A stretch of DNA of 64,000 nucleotides from Piliocolobus tephrosceles (taxonomy: Eukaryota; Chordata; Mammalia; Primates; Cercopithecidae), in the NCBI RefSeq assembly GCF_002776525.5, contig NC_045449.1, forward strand, positions 6,387,102-6,451,101, in the 5' to 3' direction. Each line of letters starts with the position of its first letter. Position 1 is the stretch's first letter. The notes beneath the pieces are model-generated. The model was not told the DNA's origin, made no database searches, and saw nothing but the letters and a program-made list of their open reading frames with translations. The position numbers were made by a program, and so were the translations under genes. Shown in pieces: positions 1 to 15,000 of this stretch.

Positions 1-3000
1 TTTTCACACCTGCTGCTGGAGCACGTAGAGCATTCGGGCAGAGCGAGCAGCTTGCTCCTGTCTCCTGACACGGATTCGACGTTCTTCATCTGGATCCAAA
101 GCTTCTTCTAGTCTATCTGAAAATATTAATAGTTTTCCCCAAAAGTGGATTATAAACCACATATTAAAACTTACAAAGACTTCGATTACTTACAGAAATA
201 ATAAAGTTGAAGATCTCCGGTTTTATTAAGAAAAAAATGAGGCTATCATAACACAAAATTTCATTTTTCATCAGCCAAGAAACCAGCAGTAAGTGGACCT
301 GTGTGCTGACTGAGAGATGGAAGGGATATGAAGACACTTACTCCATCAAGCTTCCCTCCAGCCAGAATTCCCACTGGACAGCGATTTCACTATGAGGCAA
401 CTCTTACTATTTTAACATTCTTTATATTGAGCCAAAATCTGTTATTCTTGCTATTTTTTCAAGAACTTTTTATTGGCCTATTGTTATGTTTAGCAAGATT
501 AGTTTTACAATGTAAAGAAGATATTAATAAATGCCTATTGATCGGCCACTAAATATGTCCGGAAAGACACTTAACATGGTCTTTACTCTTTGCTGTTTAA
601 TAGAGAATAATCAAATGTTGAATTCAAAAGAGGAATCCCGGCCAGGCATGGTGGTTCACCCCTGTAATCCCAGCACTTTGGGAGGCTGAGATGGGCAGAT
701 CACCTGAGGTCAAGAGTTCGAGGCCGGCCCGGCCAACATGGCAAAACCCTGTCTCTACTAAACATACAAAAATTAGCCAGGTGTGGTGGTGTGCACCTGT
801 AACCCCAGCTACTCGGGAGGCTGAGGCAGGAGAACTGCCTGAACCCAGGAGGTGGAGGTTGCAGTGAGCTGAGATCGTGCCACTACACTCCAGCCTGGGT
901 GACAAAATGAGACTGCCTTAAAAAAGAGAGGAAGAAGAAGAAGAAAAAAGATACTAAGATAGCATCTTATCATAATCTTTTGTTTTCTTTTTCTTTCTGA
1001 GGCAGAGTCTCACACTGTCACCAGTCTCACACTGCAACCTCCACCTCCTGGGTCAAGTGATTCTCATGCCTCAGCCTCCTCAGTAGCTGGGATTACAGGT
1101 CCACACCACCACACCCAGCTAATTTTTGTATTTTTAGTAGAGACAGGGTTTCGGCATGTTGGCCAGGCTGGTCTCAAACTCCTGACCTCAAGTGATCCGC
1201 CTGCCTCAGCCTCTGAAAGTGCTGGGATTACAGGTGTGAGCCACCATGCCCAACCTTAATCTCGATTTCAAAAGACAAGTCCTTTCTCTAACATATTAAG
1301 ATAGCAAGTCTTAAAATTATTTGAGTGCCTAGTGTCTTCACGCATTTCTCAGGAAGCATACCCTTGTACACACTGGTGCTCTACATCTTCAAAAGACTGG
1401 TTCAAAGAAATTGTTTCTGGAAAACTGCCTGAAGGAGATGCAATCTATCTATTCCTTCCAGGTTGTGGTTTCCAAATACACTTACACAAATTCTTATACA
1501 AAACTCCAATATAGTCCAATTATCAATGAAAAGGGAATCTTCAATTAGTAAAACTATATTTTATAAGTTCAAATTTTTCATATTTACTCTTTAAAACACC
1601 AAACAATGCAAAGAATATAAAGCTGTTTTGAAGAAAGCAAAAATCTGAAGTCAGAAGTTGTACATACAGATGCAGTCTCATGAGACCTTATATGTCTAAT
1701 TATTTTCATCCCATTTGGGCTGCATGGTAGGGAGGAAATCCGGATTCACATACTTATATGAACACAAATGGAACGGGCTTAGGTGTGGGGTTTGAAGGCT
1801 CACTGCAGACGATTTCTGATGCAGCACTTGCAGCTGTCTACAGAGCAGCATTGGGAAGCACAAATGGGCCTTCGGGGCTACTTAAAAGGGGGTCTGCAGC
1901 CAGGGGCCATCGCAAATTATTATTAGTCTATGAAAGGTTAAGTACAGAAATTTAAAGCATACATTTACGTGTTTCCATAGCAGTTTGCCACTACCATGAC
2001 ATTTTTATTATAGTTCACAAAGTACTGACTTATGACACACTGAAAATTTATGTAAATAAAATAAACCAACCCAGTCCTTCCCCACAGAGGCTTTGAAAGC
2101 TCTGTTCTAACAGTTCCCCGGTATTAGGCCAGATCACCGGAGCAGTGGGCCTTGTGGCTTTGTTCCCCTGCTCACAGGGCTTCCAGTCAAAGTGTGTGGG
2201 GGGCCATGCCACAGGTTGACACTAAGGAATGTCAAGAGAAACAAGCCACAACATTTCTGTTATTTTTATACTGGAATGTTTTTGAATTGTTCGTGATATT
2301 ATACAGCACACGCTTGAAGAAGACCTGCAGGAGAAATTTCTTTCTGGCCTTAATATGTGGAATCACTGTTTTCCTTACACAATTGTTTTTTCCGTCTTAG
2401 ACTTTGTAAATTCTCCAAGTGACTGAAGTTCCCTCTTTAGCTGGCTCCTAGGAAGCTCGGAAGCAAATCTGTGACTCATCCCTAGCAAATGTTTTTCCTT
2501 TCCCTTTGCTTCCTTTGCCACAATGCCGTCAAGTGCATTTTTGTTTTATCTCATTCAATCACAGGTATTTCTTAAGGTATCTTAAATTCTTTACATAAGA
2601 TGCATATACATACATATGCATAAATTAAATTGAAAATGCAAAAAATAATTCTAGACTATGTACTACTCTAGCGCAACAGTTTCTTTTGATGCTCAACTCC
2701 ATACCCCTTGCAGGCTGAAAGCTGGGCTTGATTCCCTACTTGTTAGTTATGGTAACCCCAAATTCTCCACGAGGAACCAGTCTTCTACTCAGCAGGGAAA
2801 TGCAAGGGCCCTGAGAACACTGCAGAACTGTAGAAAACCATATACGATGATTAAATTTCTTCCTTCCTACCCTGTGCTCATTTTACACATATACCCACAA
2901 CTTCCCTTGTCACTGGTGTGTACTCACCTAAATACTGCCCAAGTGAGAACTGGTTTTACCTATAATATAAATACATTATGTTCTTTTTTTGACCAGCAAA

Positions 3001-6000
3001 TTGAAAAATAATTTTCCCAGAAGAGGGAAAACATTATAGGATAATTTGCACTCAGGTCCCAGAAGACCTAAGGTTCAGCCAACATTAACGCCACCTCCTA
3101 GGCTGGGCCTTCAAGTCAGTGCACATTCGAAGGGCAGCCACAGTGAAAAAGTTCTTTCATGTCCCTCTGTTGGAAAGAGGAGCTGGGGCAAGACACTGTT
3201 CAAACTCTAAGCCTAACTGTCTTGTCCTGAGTGCTCACACTCCAGAGAACCAACTCACAGAAGGAAGAAATGAAATTGCTGTGGGGGTTGAGGGTCCTCA
3301 AGGAGTGCATTTAAACTACCCCATACTCACAGCCTTAAGTCGAAGAAAAGAATCTAATTTTTCTCACCTTTTTTAGTTACCTCTTCAATTCTGTGGATAC
3401 AACTGCTCAGTTCTTTCTGGAGTCGCTGGACTTCTAGCAGGCTTTTCTGTTCACTTATGCTTTTGTGGTCACCTGTCCTGGTGGGATGAGGCTGAAGTCC
3501 CGGATCACGGGTGGGTGGTGAATTTGGCGCAGTGAGATCTGACTGGCCTGGATGAGATGAGTAAAGGTATACTTTGGCACCCGAGCTGGAGATTTCTACT
3601 TTGGACGGCTGGTGGCTGCACTGACAGGCTGCTTGACTCTTTGACTCCTTCCTTTCCACCCTGTGGTCAGGTATTTTACACTTAGTATGTCCACACTTCC
3701 GAGAGCTTTGAGGCTGACTTCTGAGATGATGTTCTTTTATATGTTCTTCAAATTGTCTTCGTTTCACATCTCTTCTGGCTAGGTGGACAGCATAACTAAG
3801 TCTCTCTTCTGATATGACAGAAAATGAAACAGAACTGCCTAGGTCAGGACCAACTCTACAATCTGCATCTTTACAATGGTATGATTCATTGTATGAGTGC
3901 TTCAGTTTTTCAATTCTAATGGCATGTGGGCAAGAATATCGGATTGCCAAGTTGCTTGAATGTGTAGGAACATTCCTATTAAACCGCAGCTGGTTCTTTA
4001 AAAAGCAAATAAAAGCAGACATCAGAAAAATTCCATATTATACAGTTGGTACATGTCTATAATCAAATTTCTAAAATTTCGCCACCAGATCATTAGTGCT
4101 AAGAGGTATTTTTCTATTTTCCTGATAGACACAGCCACTCTCCTACACCCTTGGGTTCATCACATACCCCTGGTTCTATCCTACAATCATCCAGTCCCAC
4201 ACTATTATCCTTCTGTTTACTAATGTCATACTGGGACCCACTTCTAAAAGTCAACCCAGAAAGTTTCAAGCAGCAACCACTAAGTCCTTCAATTTCCCAG
4301 TTATGGACTTCTGTCCTATTTCAAAATGTCAGGCCCCAGCAGTGACCAATATAACCCATTGGAGCTTTCTTACAATTTGTTCCACGGATAGACTCAAGCC
4401 ATCTGATAATACTTCTTCATAAGTCTTCCTTAGACTTCATTTGGTGGCTGGATCCATCTTTTACCCTGCCCCTAAGTGTACCTCACTTGAAACAGTCTGC
4501 TTATGCTTTCTTGCATTTTCTAAAACCAATGAATGGTCTTTTCATGCTTAACTATAATGTTATTATTAAACATTTAGATTGTTCCAGTTTTTCCACTAAT
4601 AGAAATATTACCTCAATTAATATCTCCATGCATTTAGTTTTTTAACCTTTTAAAATTATTTCGTTAGGATAAATTATCTGTTCTGGGATTATCAGTTTAA
4701 AGGAAAGAAACGATTTTATGGCTTTAAATATGTACCCTCCTTAGGCCTTCCAGAATGAGCCTGTCAAAGACAGGTCAATAGCCTGAGGAGAATCCATGCC
4801 TACAAATTCAATGAACCCAGTCCTGTGATGCCTTGACCTTGGAGATGACCTCCCCAGCTCTCACAATCAGTGTGTTTATATAATCACAGCCATCAAGTGT
4901 CACTTAAAAATAGTCCATTGTGACAAAACTTCAGGAAAGTATTTCAGATTTTTTAAAAGTAGTTAAAAAGCTCACTAAAGAGAAAACAAGTAGTTACCAT
5001 CTGAAAGGTACATAGACTGATGAACAGTGTTTGTCATTTGAGGTCAGGAGTTTTGAGACCAGCTTGGCCAACATGGCACAACCCCATCTCTACTAAAAAA
5101 AATACAGAAATTAGCTAGGCGTGATGTGGCACACGCCTGTCATCCCAGCTACTCAGGAGACTAAGACACAAGAATTGCTTGAGTCTGGGAGGTGGAGGCT
5201 GCAGTGAGCCGAGATCGAGCCACTGCACTCAAGCCTGGGTGACAGAGAAGACTGTCTAAATAATAATAATAATAATAATTATAATTATTACAGTATAAAA
5301 AGATCAAAATTCAATAAAAACAGGGAAAAACATATGAGTAATTTACCAAAAAAAAGGTCCTTAGGTATGTATAAAGATGTTCAATCTCATAAGACAAATT
5401 AAAAATACATGGAAATACCATCTCTTACCCAATCGATTAGCAAAAAATTAAAAGCATAGTAATACACGCTGTTAGTGAGGCAGTAGGAAGCAGGCACCCT
5501 CACAGAAGAGGTGCTGGTGGTCATGCAAATTGGCATAATTCTTATGGAGGGGAATTTGGCAATCGCTAACAAAAACACACACATTCATCACTTTTTTTTT
5601 TTTTATTAAAAAGCTTTAGAGCAGAAAAGAAAGAAAAGACACTTGAAAGAGACCCAAGCAGGCAACTTGGAGGACAAGTGTCACATTTACCTTTTGACCC
5701 AGGAGTCTCACTTCTAGGAACTTACCCTGCAGATACACTGCCAACAATACACATGTATAGGGTTACTCTGTGCCATATTGTTTGTAATCGTAAATTCTTA
5801 GAATCAATCTGAGTCCCCATGGAGGAGAGTAGCTAAATAAACAATAGTCTATCCACAAAATGCAGTAAAACGAAGATGTAAAAAAAAAATGAGGAAGATC
5901 TCCGTGACACTTCTATGAATTAATGTGGCGAGATTGGAATATATTGTTTAGCAGAAAGCACTAAGTGCAAAAAGTATATTTATAATATACTACCCTTCAC

Positions 6001-9000
6001 ATAAAAAAAAGACACAAGAAAATATATATGCGTCTGAATGGCTTGTGTGAAAAGAAACAGAAAACAAAAATCAGAGACTAATGGGACTAGTTATCTACAG
6101 GTAACCGGTAGAAATAGGATAGAAAGGACAGAGGGAATGGGGTAAGAGATAACTTTTCTGAATATATCGTTTCGTATTTTTGGAACCATGTTAATGTTTC
6201 ACATATACACGAGAGACAGGAAGAAAGAAATGAATGAATGCAGGGAGGAAGAAGGAAAGGAAGGAAAAAAAAATCCATTAAGGATAGTGAAAAACCCTCA
6301 AATAAATACCAATAGAAACCAATGAACCAAACTGAATCTCAGATAAATAACATAACCATGCTAAAAAGTGAACATGAAAAAAATTAATCCCAGTAACTTT
6401 TGAACATAGTATTTGGACTATATGCCGTCAGGCTAAATTTAGACAAATGTACTCTAAACAAATACTGAACTCTAATTTTGCAGGCTTCGTTTTGAGCAGA
6501 GACACAGATTACAATTCAGAAACGACTTTTTGTACATTCTAGAATTGAGCAAAAAAGTAAATATATTGTGGATAATGAGAGCCAGCTTTCATGCTCTTGG
6601 ACAAGGGAGTTGGAAATACGTAGAGTTGGATTTGAATTGGAGGTACTTGTGTGAATTTGTGAGTTTTAATACAGACATCTAGGCAGACAGACACAGAAAG
6701 ATACATAGACAGAAACAGAAGGAAGAAGGGAAGAGAAAGAAAGAAAGAAAGAGAGAGAGAGGAAGCAGATGAGAAAGTGTACATACAGATATGTGAGTAT
6801 GGATGTGCATTTATGAATGTGTACATGTATGTATATGCACACGAGTATACATCTATTTCCTAGTTCTGTCCTCTGAGAGGGCCTAGAAACAGTGACAAAA
6901 CAGTATAGAGGAGCACATCCAGCCGCAGATAGTGATTTTTAAAATTTCATTCTCCACTGAAGAATCAAAGTCTCCTTGGATAAATGGTTAATTCCAGGGC
7001 CAGGACAAGGAAAAGACAAGCTAGGCCTGGAATTTCTTTCTTTCTTTCTTTCATTCATTCATTCATTCATTCATTCATTCATTCATTCATTCGACGGAGT
7101 CACCCAGGCTGGAGTGCAGTGGTGCAATCTTGGCTCACTGCAACCTCTGCCTCCTGGGTTCAAGTGATTCTCCTGCCTCAGCCTCCCAAGTAGCTGAGAT
7201 TATAGGTGTGCACCACCATGCTTGGCTAATTTTTTTGTATTTTTTAGTAGAGATGGGGTTTCAGCACGTTGGCCAGGCTGGTCTTGAACTCCTGACCTCA
7301 AATGATCCTCCTGCCTTGGCCTCCCAAAGTGTTGGGATTACAGGCATGAGCCACCACACCCCGCCTTGGAGTGTCTTTTTACACCATAAAGTGGTCAAAG
7401 ACTGATGAGATCATGTCAAAGAGACACTAGGGCCAACTCAAAGTGGCTCTCACTGGCTAAATCAAAGACCATTTGAACATCAAAATAAATATCTGCACAA
7501 CAAAATAAATAATGGGAATAAAAAATAATACTGAGTCTGTGCTGAAATAAATAAGTACTAGGAAAAGAAGGGAAAGTTCTTCCTTATAGTAGTAAGGTAA
7601 CAAGTAAATGTAGAAGGAAGGGTAAAATTAGAAATCCCCATTTGCCAACCATCATAATAAAAAACTGATTCAGGCAAAAATACTAAAAGTAGTTGGTGAA
7701 AGTTTGAGGTGTTAAAAAGACATTAACATAGTCTCCAAGACAAATAATTACAAAAAGCAAAGGAGTAACTTTACAATAAAAAAACTAGGCAGATACCACC
7801 TTAATCAAATGATGGAAGTCAACACCGCTAGTGCTGGGACTAAACTGGCAGCATGTCCTTCCTGATAGGGTGCACTGAGAAGCACTCAGTATCATTCAGT
7901 GGTTCTCCTGCCAAAAGTGCATTACCTGAACGTAATTGTGAGAAGACATCAGGCAAATCTAAATTGAGAGAAAATCCACAAATAACTAGCTTATATTCTT
8001 AAAAAGATCAATGTCACAAAACATAAAAACAGACCCAGGAATCAGACTAAAGGAGACTACAGAGGCATGACAATGTAATGCATGTTATGATCTTGGATTT
8101 TCATCTGCTATAAAGGACACTAATGGGACAACTAACAAAATCTCAGTAAGGTCTGTAGATTACATGATAGTATTCACTTAATGTTAATTTCCCGATTCTG
8201 ATAATTGTACTATGGTTATAAAATAGAATTCTTTATTTTTAGGAAAAAAATACTTAAGAGGTAAAAGGGCACCGTGCCTGCAATTTACTCTTAAATGGTT
8301 TAGAAAATAACATATGTGTGTACAGTGATAGTGAGAGAGAGAAGGAGGGAATATGTAGCAAAATGTTAGCATTGGAGGAATCTGGGAGAAGAGTATCCAG
8401 GAATTCTGTGGACTATTCTTGCAACTTTTCATAATTTAAATTTCATTCTGAAATTTATGTCAAAAAATTATGTCAAAAAAATTTTTTAAATTTCTTTGTA
8501 CACCACGATAACATATTATTAAACACCCACCAGAATGGCTAAAAAGACAACAACAAGTGTTGACAAAGATGTGGAGCAACTGGAGCTCTCGTACATTGTC
8601 AGCAGGAACGTAAAACAGTACCACCACTTTGTAAAAAGGTCCAGTGGTTTGTTATAAAACTAAATATACACCTACTCCATGACTCAGCAATTTCACTGTT
8701 AGGTATTTACCCAAAAGAAATGAAAACATATTCATAAAAAGATCTGTATAAGAATGTTCATAGCAGCTTTATTTATAATAATTCCAAACTGGAAGCAGCC
8801 CAGGTATCCATTAATTGGAGAATGGATAAACAAACTGTGGTATACTCATACTATGGAATGAGAAAAAAGGATTAAAAAAGAATAAACTACTGATACATGC
8901 AATAATATGGATGGATCTCAAAAACTTTACAGCTAGTGAATTAAGTCTTAACACCAAAAAAAAAATAAAATCCCATTTATAGAAGGTTCTAGATCAGGGA

Positions 9001-12000
9001 AAACTAATCTGTGATGGAAAATATAAGAATATATAGTGGCTGCCTCTGGAGGGGAGGAGTGGGGATTGACTAGGAAGGGACATTTAGAGAACTTTTTAGG
9101 ATAATAGAAATGATCTGAATCTTGATAGAGGTATGGGTTACACATATGTATGCATTTGTCATAACTCAGCAAAGGTGAAAAGATGTACACATTTTAATGT
9201 GTACATCTTTTACCATATCTGATGTAATATGTATATTGAAAGAAAAAAATCAGTAAATGGGGTGAATTCTTTTCTTCTTTTTTGAGACAGAGTCTTGCTC
9301 TGTCACCCAGGGTAGAGCGCACTGGCACAATCTCGGCTCACTGCAACCTCCGCCTCCCACGTTCAAGCGATTCTCCTGCCCCAGCCTCCTGAGTAGCTGC
9401 GATTATAGGTGTGCATCACCACATCTTTTTGTATTTTTAGGAGAGACAGGGGTTTCACTACGTTAGGCTGGTCTCGAACTCCTGACCTCAGGTGATCCGC
9501 CTGTCTCGACCTCCAAAAGTGCTGGGATTACAGGTGTGAGCCACTGCGACCAGCCCTAAACAGAGTGAATTCTAATGTACGATATGCATGCGGAAGTAGT
9601 TCGGGTACTCATGTCTGCAACTGACTTTGAAATGTGTCAAAAAATAAGATGGATTGATGGATGGATCTCCAGAGGGATGACTGGGTGACAGATATGCAAT
9701 GAAACAAATGAGTGAAATATAATGGAATCTAGGTGTTCATTGTAAAATTCAACTTTGCTGTATTTTTTAAGATTTTCATAATATAATGCTAGGGGAAGAC
9801 ATTTTTGAGACAACCGAGTAGAGCTGAATAAAGGCTGATTATTGGATAACAGGGAATTTTTTGGGTCCATTTTCTGAGGTTTAAGAATAGTATTATGAAT
9901 AAGTAGGAGAGTTCATTTTTAGAAGAAGTATTCTCAAATATTTAGAAGTGTCATGACTGCAACTTACTTTGGGGTGATTCTGCAAAAATTTTAGAGACAG
10001 ATGGTTGAGTAGGTAGAAAAACTGATAGAAAAAATTGTCAGCAATTGCTGAATCTAGGAGGTGATTTCAAAAGTGTTACGTTGTCCTTTTCTCTCAAATT
10101 TTCTTTATGTTTGAAATATTTAATAATAAAAATCAGGCAAAAACAGAACTACCTGGGTCTGAAGAACTGTTGGATCACTCCTCCCATCAAGTTGGGTCCT
10201 AGGTGCTAGATGAACACAGGTGGAAGCTGGCTGGCCTGGTCCCATCATGTCAGGTAGTACACAACAACAGTGACAGCCTTGTCATCAGGCAACAGTCTTC
10301 CCTAAAACCATTCCTAAAATGAAGCAAAGCCACTTCAGACCAACAGCGTTCAAACAAGGGAAGAGAATAGATAAAACACAGTGCCATGTGCCTGTAGCAA
10401 TATACTAGAAGTAGCCAATAGCAACCTCATACTGAGAGTGATTGCTTAAAGACAAGTAAATGATAGTTTCTTCCATTTATAAAAGCAACCACACTTTGGA
10501 AGTCCCCAATTTCAAAAAAAAAAAAATAGCGGAACACTTACTATTTTAATAATAATCTCTTGATCCCTTTCCATGCCAAATTTCAAATCTCAAAGGTCTC
10601 CAGCAAGACGTTATTCCCAAAACAGAGCTTTGCCATGGTAAACTAGCACGTTCCAGCCGGGTGGTTTCTGGACACGCAGTCTACTGGACATGCGGTCTAC
10701 ATTAACAAGTCTTAATACTAGTCAGAAAGCAGTATGCTTCACTCTACTGGGTGGCCCGAAGGCACACAACGCTCAACGACTCTAAGTAAACCTGTAGCAT
10801 CAGAATTCCTTGATTCAAGCCAGGATCTGCCATTTGGAGAGCTGAATCATGTCTCTCAATCTTCATTTCTCCCCATCTTTCCCCCACCCTACATATATGT
10901 ATACAAGATAACAGATATGAAAGCACTCGGTAAGCTGTCAAGGGCTATACCCTTATCATTGCCTTGCCCTACTCTGAAGGCCTCATTATAGACTTTACTA
11001 TCCCTGCCACTCACGTACCGATCATGTATAGTGTTGTCTCATACTGTTATTTACCTATTTCACATGTGTATGTCGCATCTTCCCAGCCAGACAAGGCGCC
11101 CTGAGGGGAAGGGCCTTGTCTTGCTCTTCTATTTCCCATAACAAAGTGCTTTGAGCATAGTACACAATTTAGCGTTTGTTAAGCCGATTTTCTGTGAACG
11201 GAGTAGTTTTAAATCCCTGGGGAATTTGTTCTCTCAAAAAATCTGATAGTAAATCAATTGGGAAATTCAAGGTTTAAAAAAAAAACCCTAATTTAAGCTT
11301 TTGAATAAATCCAAAATTTGCAGACTAGATTTGCTTAAAGACAGATACTTCTTAGGAATATAAAGACAGCTTCTAAGAGTCCTTATTTCTAAGGCTGTAG
11401 ACACACGGTGAAAAAAGCAGATGGGAGGAGGCAAACGAGCGAGGCAATCCCAACTGGCTTGACACCGGCACAGGTTGCGGGGCTGGAGTTGCAGAATGAA
11501 GGCTGCAGAAACGGGGCCCAGGGATCTGCAACTTTTGAATGGTCAGTACTTTCCCTCTGGCTGCTTCTAGGTGCCAAGGGCCAAACAGTCCATTCTCCAC
11601 TAGAAAAAAACTAGGTAATTCCCACAGTTCCAGGATGCCTCCAGTGATGCTACATATACACACATACACACACACACACACACACACGAAGTCCAGGGAC
11701 ACACAAACGAAGTCCAGGGACACCCAGCCCTAAATTGTCCCCCTATACAAAGTTCTGGGACTCTCCTTGCAATCTGGCCCTTTCCCTCTGCTCCAGGAAA
11801 CTTCCCAATTTGTCCCTCTACATACCCTGGTGCATCTCCACGAAAACCCTCTCTCCCCCATGCTGAGATGCCCTTACAGCCTGTGCTTCATCCACAACCC
11901 ATGACAAACCTCCCCCTAACCTGTTCCCTCCCACAGAGCCCCAACTTCTTCCCTACACACACTACTGGAACGCCCCCCTCAATCTAGCCTCCCCCACATA

Positions 12001-15000
12001 ACTCTCTCCCAAATTGCTCCCTCTCACTCTGACTGAAGACACTTCTCCAGCCAGCCTCCTCCCACTTGGCTGTAGGTGGTCTCTGAAATGGCCAAGGCCT
12101 ATTTCCTCTCTTGAAACTGGGGGTACCCCCACAGCTGTTCTTGTCCCTGACATGTCTAGAGCATTCTCAAAGGCCGTCTCTTCCCCCACAGACCTTGGAC
12201 AACTCCATAACCTGGTCCCGGGCACACAGGTGTGAGATGCCCCCACAGCCTGGCTGCTCCCGGCCAGTCCCAGAATATTCCCACCACCTGTCTCACCCTC
12301 TGAAGCCCCCACTCCCCCTGTGGACTGTCTCCTCAGCACGGTCACACCTGAGACACCCACATCCGCTTCTGCTCCCGAGGACCCAGTCACCCACACCGCA
12401 GCAGGTGTGCGCCCTGCCATGGGAGCTCCTACAGCTGCAAGCACCCCCAGAGGCATAGGCACCCTCCCGGCCTCGGGAATGGCTCCACTGCGTCTCCTTC
12501 TCCACAGGCTTGAGACACCTTCAGAGCCTGTCTCCCCTTCCACAGGTCCAGGAACCCTGGCAGCTGTGGGTCCCTCAGTGGCCAGTCTCCTTGCCCATAT
12601 GCCTGAGCAGTCATCCCCAGAGCCGGTATCCCCTACCATCGGTCCAGGGAGCCCGGGAGCTGTGGGCACCCCCACGGCCATGGAATCTCTAGCAGCCACA
12701 GGCCTCCCAGCAGTCTGCCTTCTTCCAGACAGGCCAGAGACACGCTCAAAGAGGGTCCCCTCCCCCACAGACCCCGGAAGCCCCACAGCCATGGATACTC
12801 CTGTAGTCTGTCTGCCTCCCAACAAGCCTGAGACACCCCCAGAGCCAGTCTTCTCCCCCATGGGCCCAGGCATCCTGGTCGAGGTGGGCACTTCCATCCT
12901 TGTGGGACCCTTGGCATCTGCAGGTCCACCCACTGTCTCTCCTTCGCCCCACAATTCTGAGCCAGTTTCCTCTTGCACAGGCCTAGGCACCCTGAGAGCC
13001 ACGGGCACCCCACTAGCTGCAGACAGCCCCACAGTGCCAGCCATTCCTGCAGTTTGCTGCCTCCCCGACAAGCCTGAGAAGCTCCCAGAGCCAGGCTCCA
13101 GTTCCACAGAACCAGGCGCCCTGGGGGCCAGAAGCACTTCGGTGGCCACAGGAGTCCTTACCCTCTGTCTCTGTCCCCAAGGTCTTGGGATACCCCCAGA
13201 GTCAGTCTCCTCCTCAAGCCCAGGCCCCCCAGGTGCCACAGAAACCCCAATAGTCTGTCTCCTTCCCCATGGGCCCGGGAAGGCCCCAGAATCACAATGC
13301 TCCCCGCCAGACCACAGCTCCTCCGGAGCCACAAGTCCCCCTGAAGCCAGAGATATTCTGGCAGCCCCAGCCCTTTCCCACAGCTTCAAAATGTCTCTAG
13401 AGCTGCCTTCTCCACACACAGGGCCAGACGCCCACACAGCAGCAGGCACTCTGGCAGGCACCTTTCCAGAGCCGGGCACGCCCATCGCCATGGGGACCCC
13501 TGCTGTGGCACACCTGTGCTGGGGCACATCTGCTGCCCTGGGTATGCCCACCCTCTCAGACACCCGCACAGCCTGCCTCCTCCCACACAGACATGAAACA
13601 TCTCCGCAGCCAGCCTCCTGATCCACAGACCCAGGGACCCCTAAAGCTGGAGGCCCCAGACTCTCTGGCTCCCCCACAGCCTGCCTCCTTTCCCACAGGC
13701 TCAGGACATTCCCACCACAGGTCTCCTCTCCAAGCCCAGGCACTGCCTCGGCTGGGGGCCCCGCAAGAACTTGCTGTCCGTCCCACAGGCCCAGGGCCCC
13801 GCTGTGGCTCAGCTCTTCTCCCAGGGCTCCAGGTACTACCACAGCCTGGGGCAGCCCTACCACCTGTCCCGCTCCCCACAGCCCTGGGACACTCACACAG
13901 CCCGTGTCCTTCCCCAAGGCCCTGGGTACCCCTGTAGCCTGTTCTATCCCCCACAGGCCTGGGGCACCCCCAGAACCTGCTGCCTGCTCCCCAGGACATG
14001 ATGGCTCTGCAGTCTGTGCAGCTCCCCGTGACCTTGGATCACCCCCAGAGCCTGTCTCCACCCACACAGGCTGTCCCCTTTCCCTGAACCCTGGGTCACA
14101 GCCACATCTAGTTTCCTCTTCAGTAGCACAGGGCACCCCAACAGAGTGTCCCGTGCCCCACGGGCCGGGCATACCCACAGAGTCTGTCTCCTCCACAGCC
14201 TGTCTCCTGTAACACACACCTGCGGCACCCACAGAAGTAGGCTCCTCCTCCACAGCATCGGACACCCCCACGGCCTGTCCCCTCCCCCATACGCCAGGGG
14301 TGGCCCCACAGACTGCTTCATGTGCCACAGCCCCAGGAATCTGCGGGGAATGTCCTCTCCCCCACAGCCCTGCACCACCCCCGCAGCCCAGCTCTCCCTC
14401 CACGGCTCTGGGCGCTCCCACAGCCCCAGGCCACCCCACGGTCCCAGGCTCGCCCACAGCCTGTTCTTTTTCACAAGGGCCTGGGACAAGCCCATAGCCT
14501 ATCTCCTCCCCAGTCCCAGGAACCCCCACAGCTTGTCCCCTCCACAGGTGCGGGGCCATCTCAGAACCTGACGCCAGAGCCCCAGGCACACTCACAGGAG
14601 GAGGCACCCTCCCAGCCTGTCCCTGTCCACAGAAGCCTAAGGTTCTCTCGTAAGCGGCCCCTAAGCCCAGAACTGTAGGCCCTGAGGGGGCCCGAGGGAT
14701 CCCCCTTGCCTGGCTCTTCACCCAGGGCCCTGTAAGACCACCACGGCTTGTCTCTACCCAGGAAGCTCGGCCAGGAACACCCCTTTCGACAGGCCCCTCT
14801 CCTACAGGCACGGGATGGAGCTCGACTCTACTTCCCTCCCCACATCCCGAGGCGGCCCTCATAGCCTGCACCTTGAGCCACAGGTGCAGAATGCTCTCAT
14901 GGCCCAGAGATCCTGGGCGACCTTTTCCCTCGCAGCCCCGGGGACTCCTATCTTCGGCCTCCTCCTCCCCAGACCCGGTCACCCACACAGCCCCGGCAGG

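Larger units (their letters stand above)
117..3367 (-). other. KIAA0753 intron 3
   Basis: The intron between exons 3 and 4 holds two Alu copies near 640-945 and 993-1256. The rest is AT-rich single-copy sequence. I see no exon-like open frame bounded by splice sites here. Short open frames at 1332-1514, 1758-1955 and 2658-3011 have no recognisable homology. Confidence 0.7.
3996..10152 (-). other. KIAA0753 intron 2
   Basis: About 6.2 kb of AT-rich intron, largely built from old L1 fragments and three Alu copies (listed separately). 3996-5030 is mostly single-copy sequence; 4480-4740 resembles the antisense of an old L1. No additional coding exon was recognised. Confidence 0.65.

Noticed and set aside
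12320..13621. 433-codon plus-strand open frame in the repeat array
   Set aside because: It starts at GTG, not ATG, and is a by-product of the stop-poor repeat; the opposite strand is open over a much longer span.
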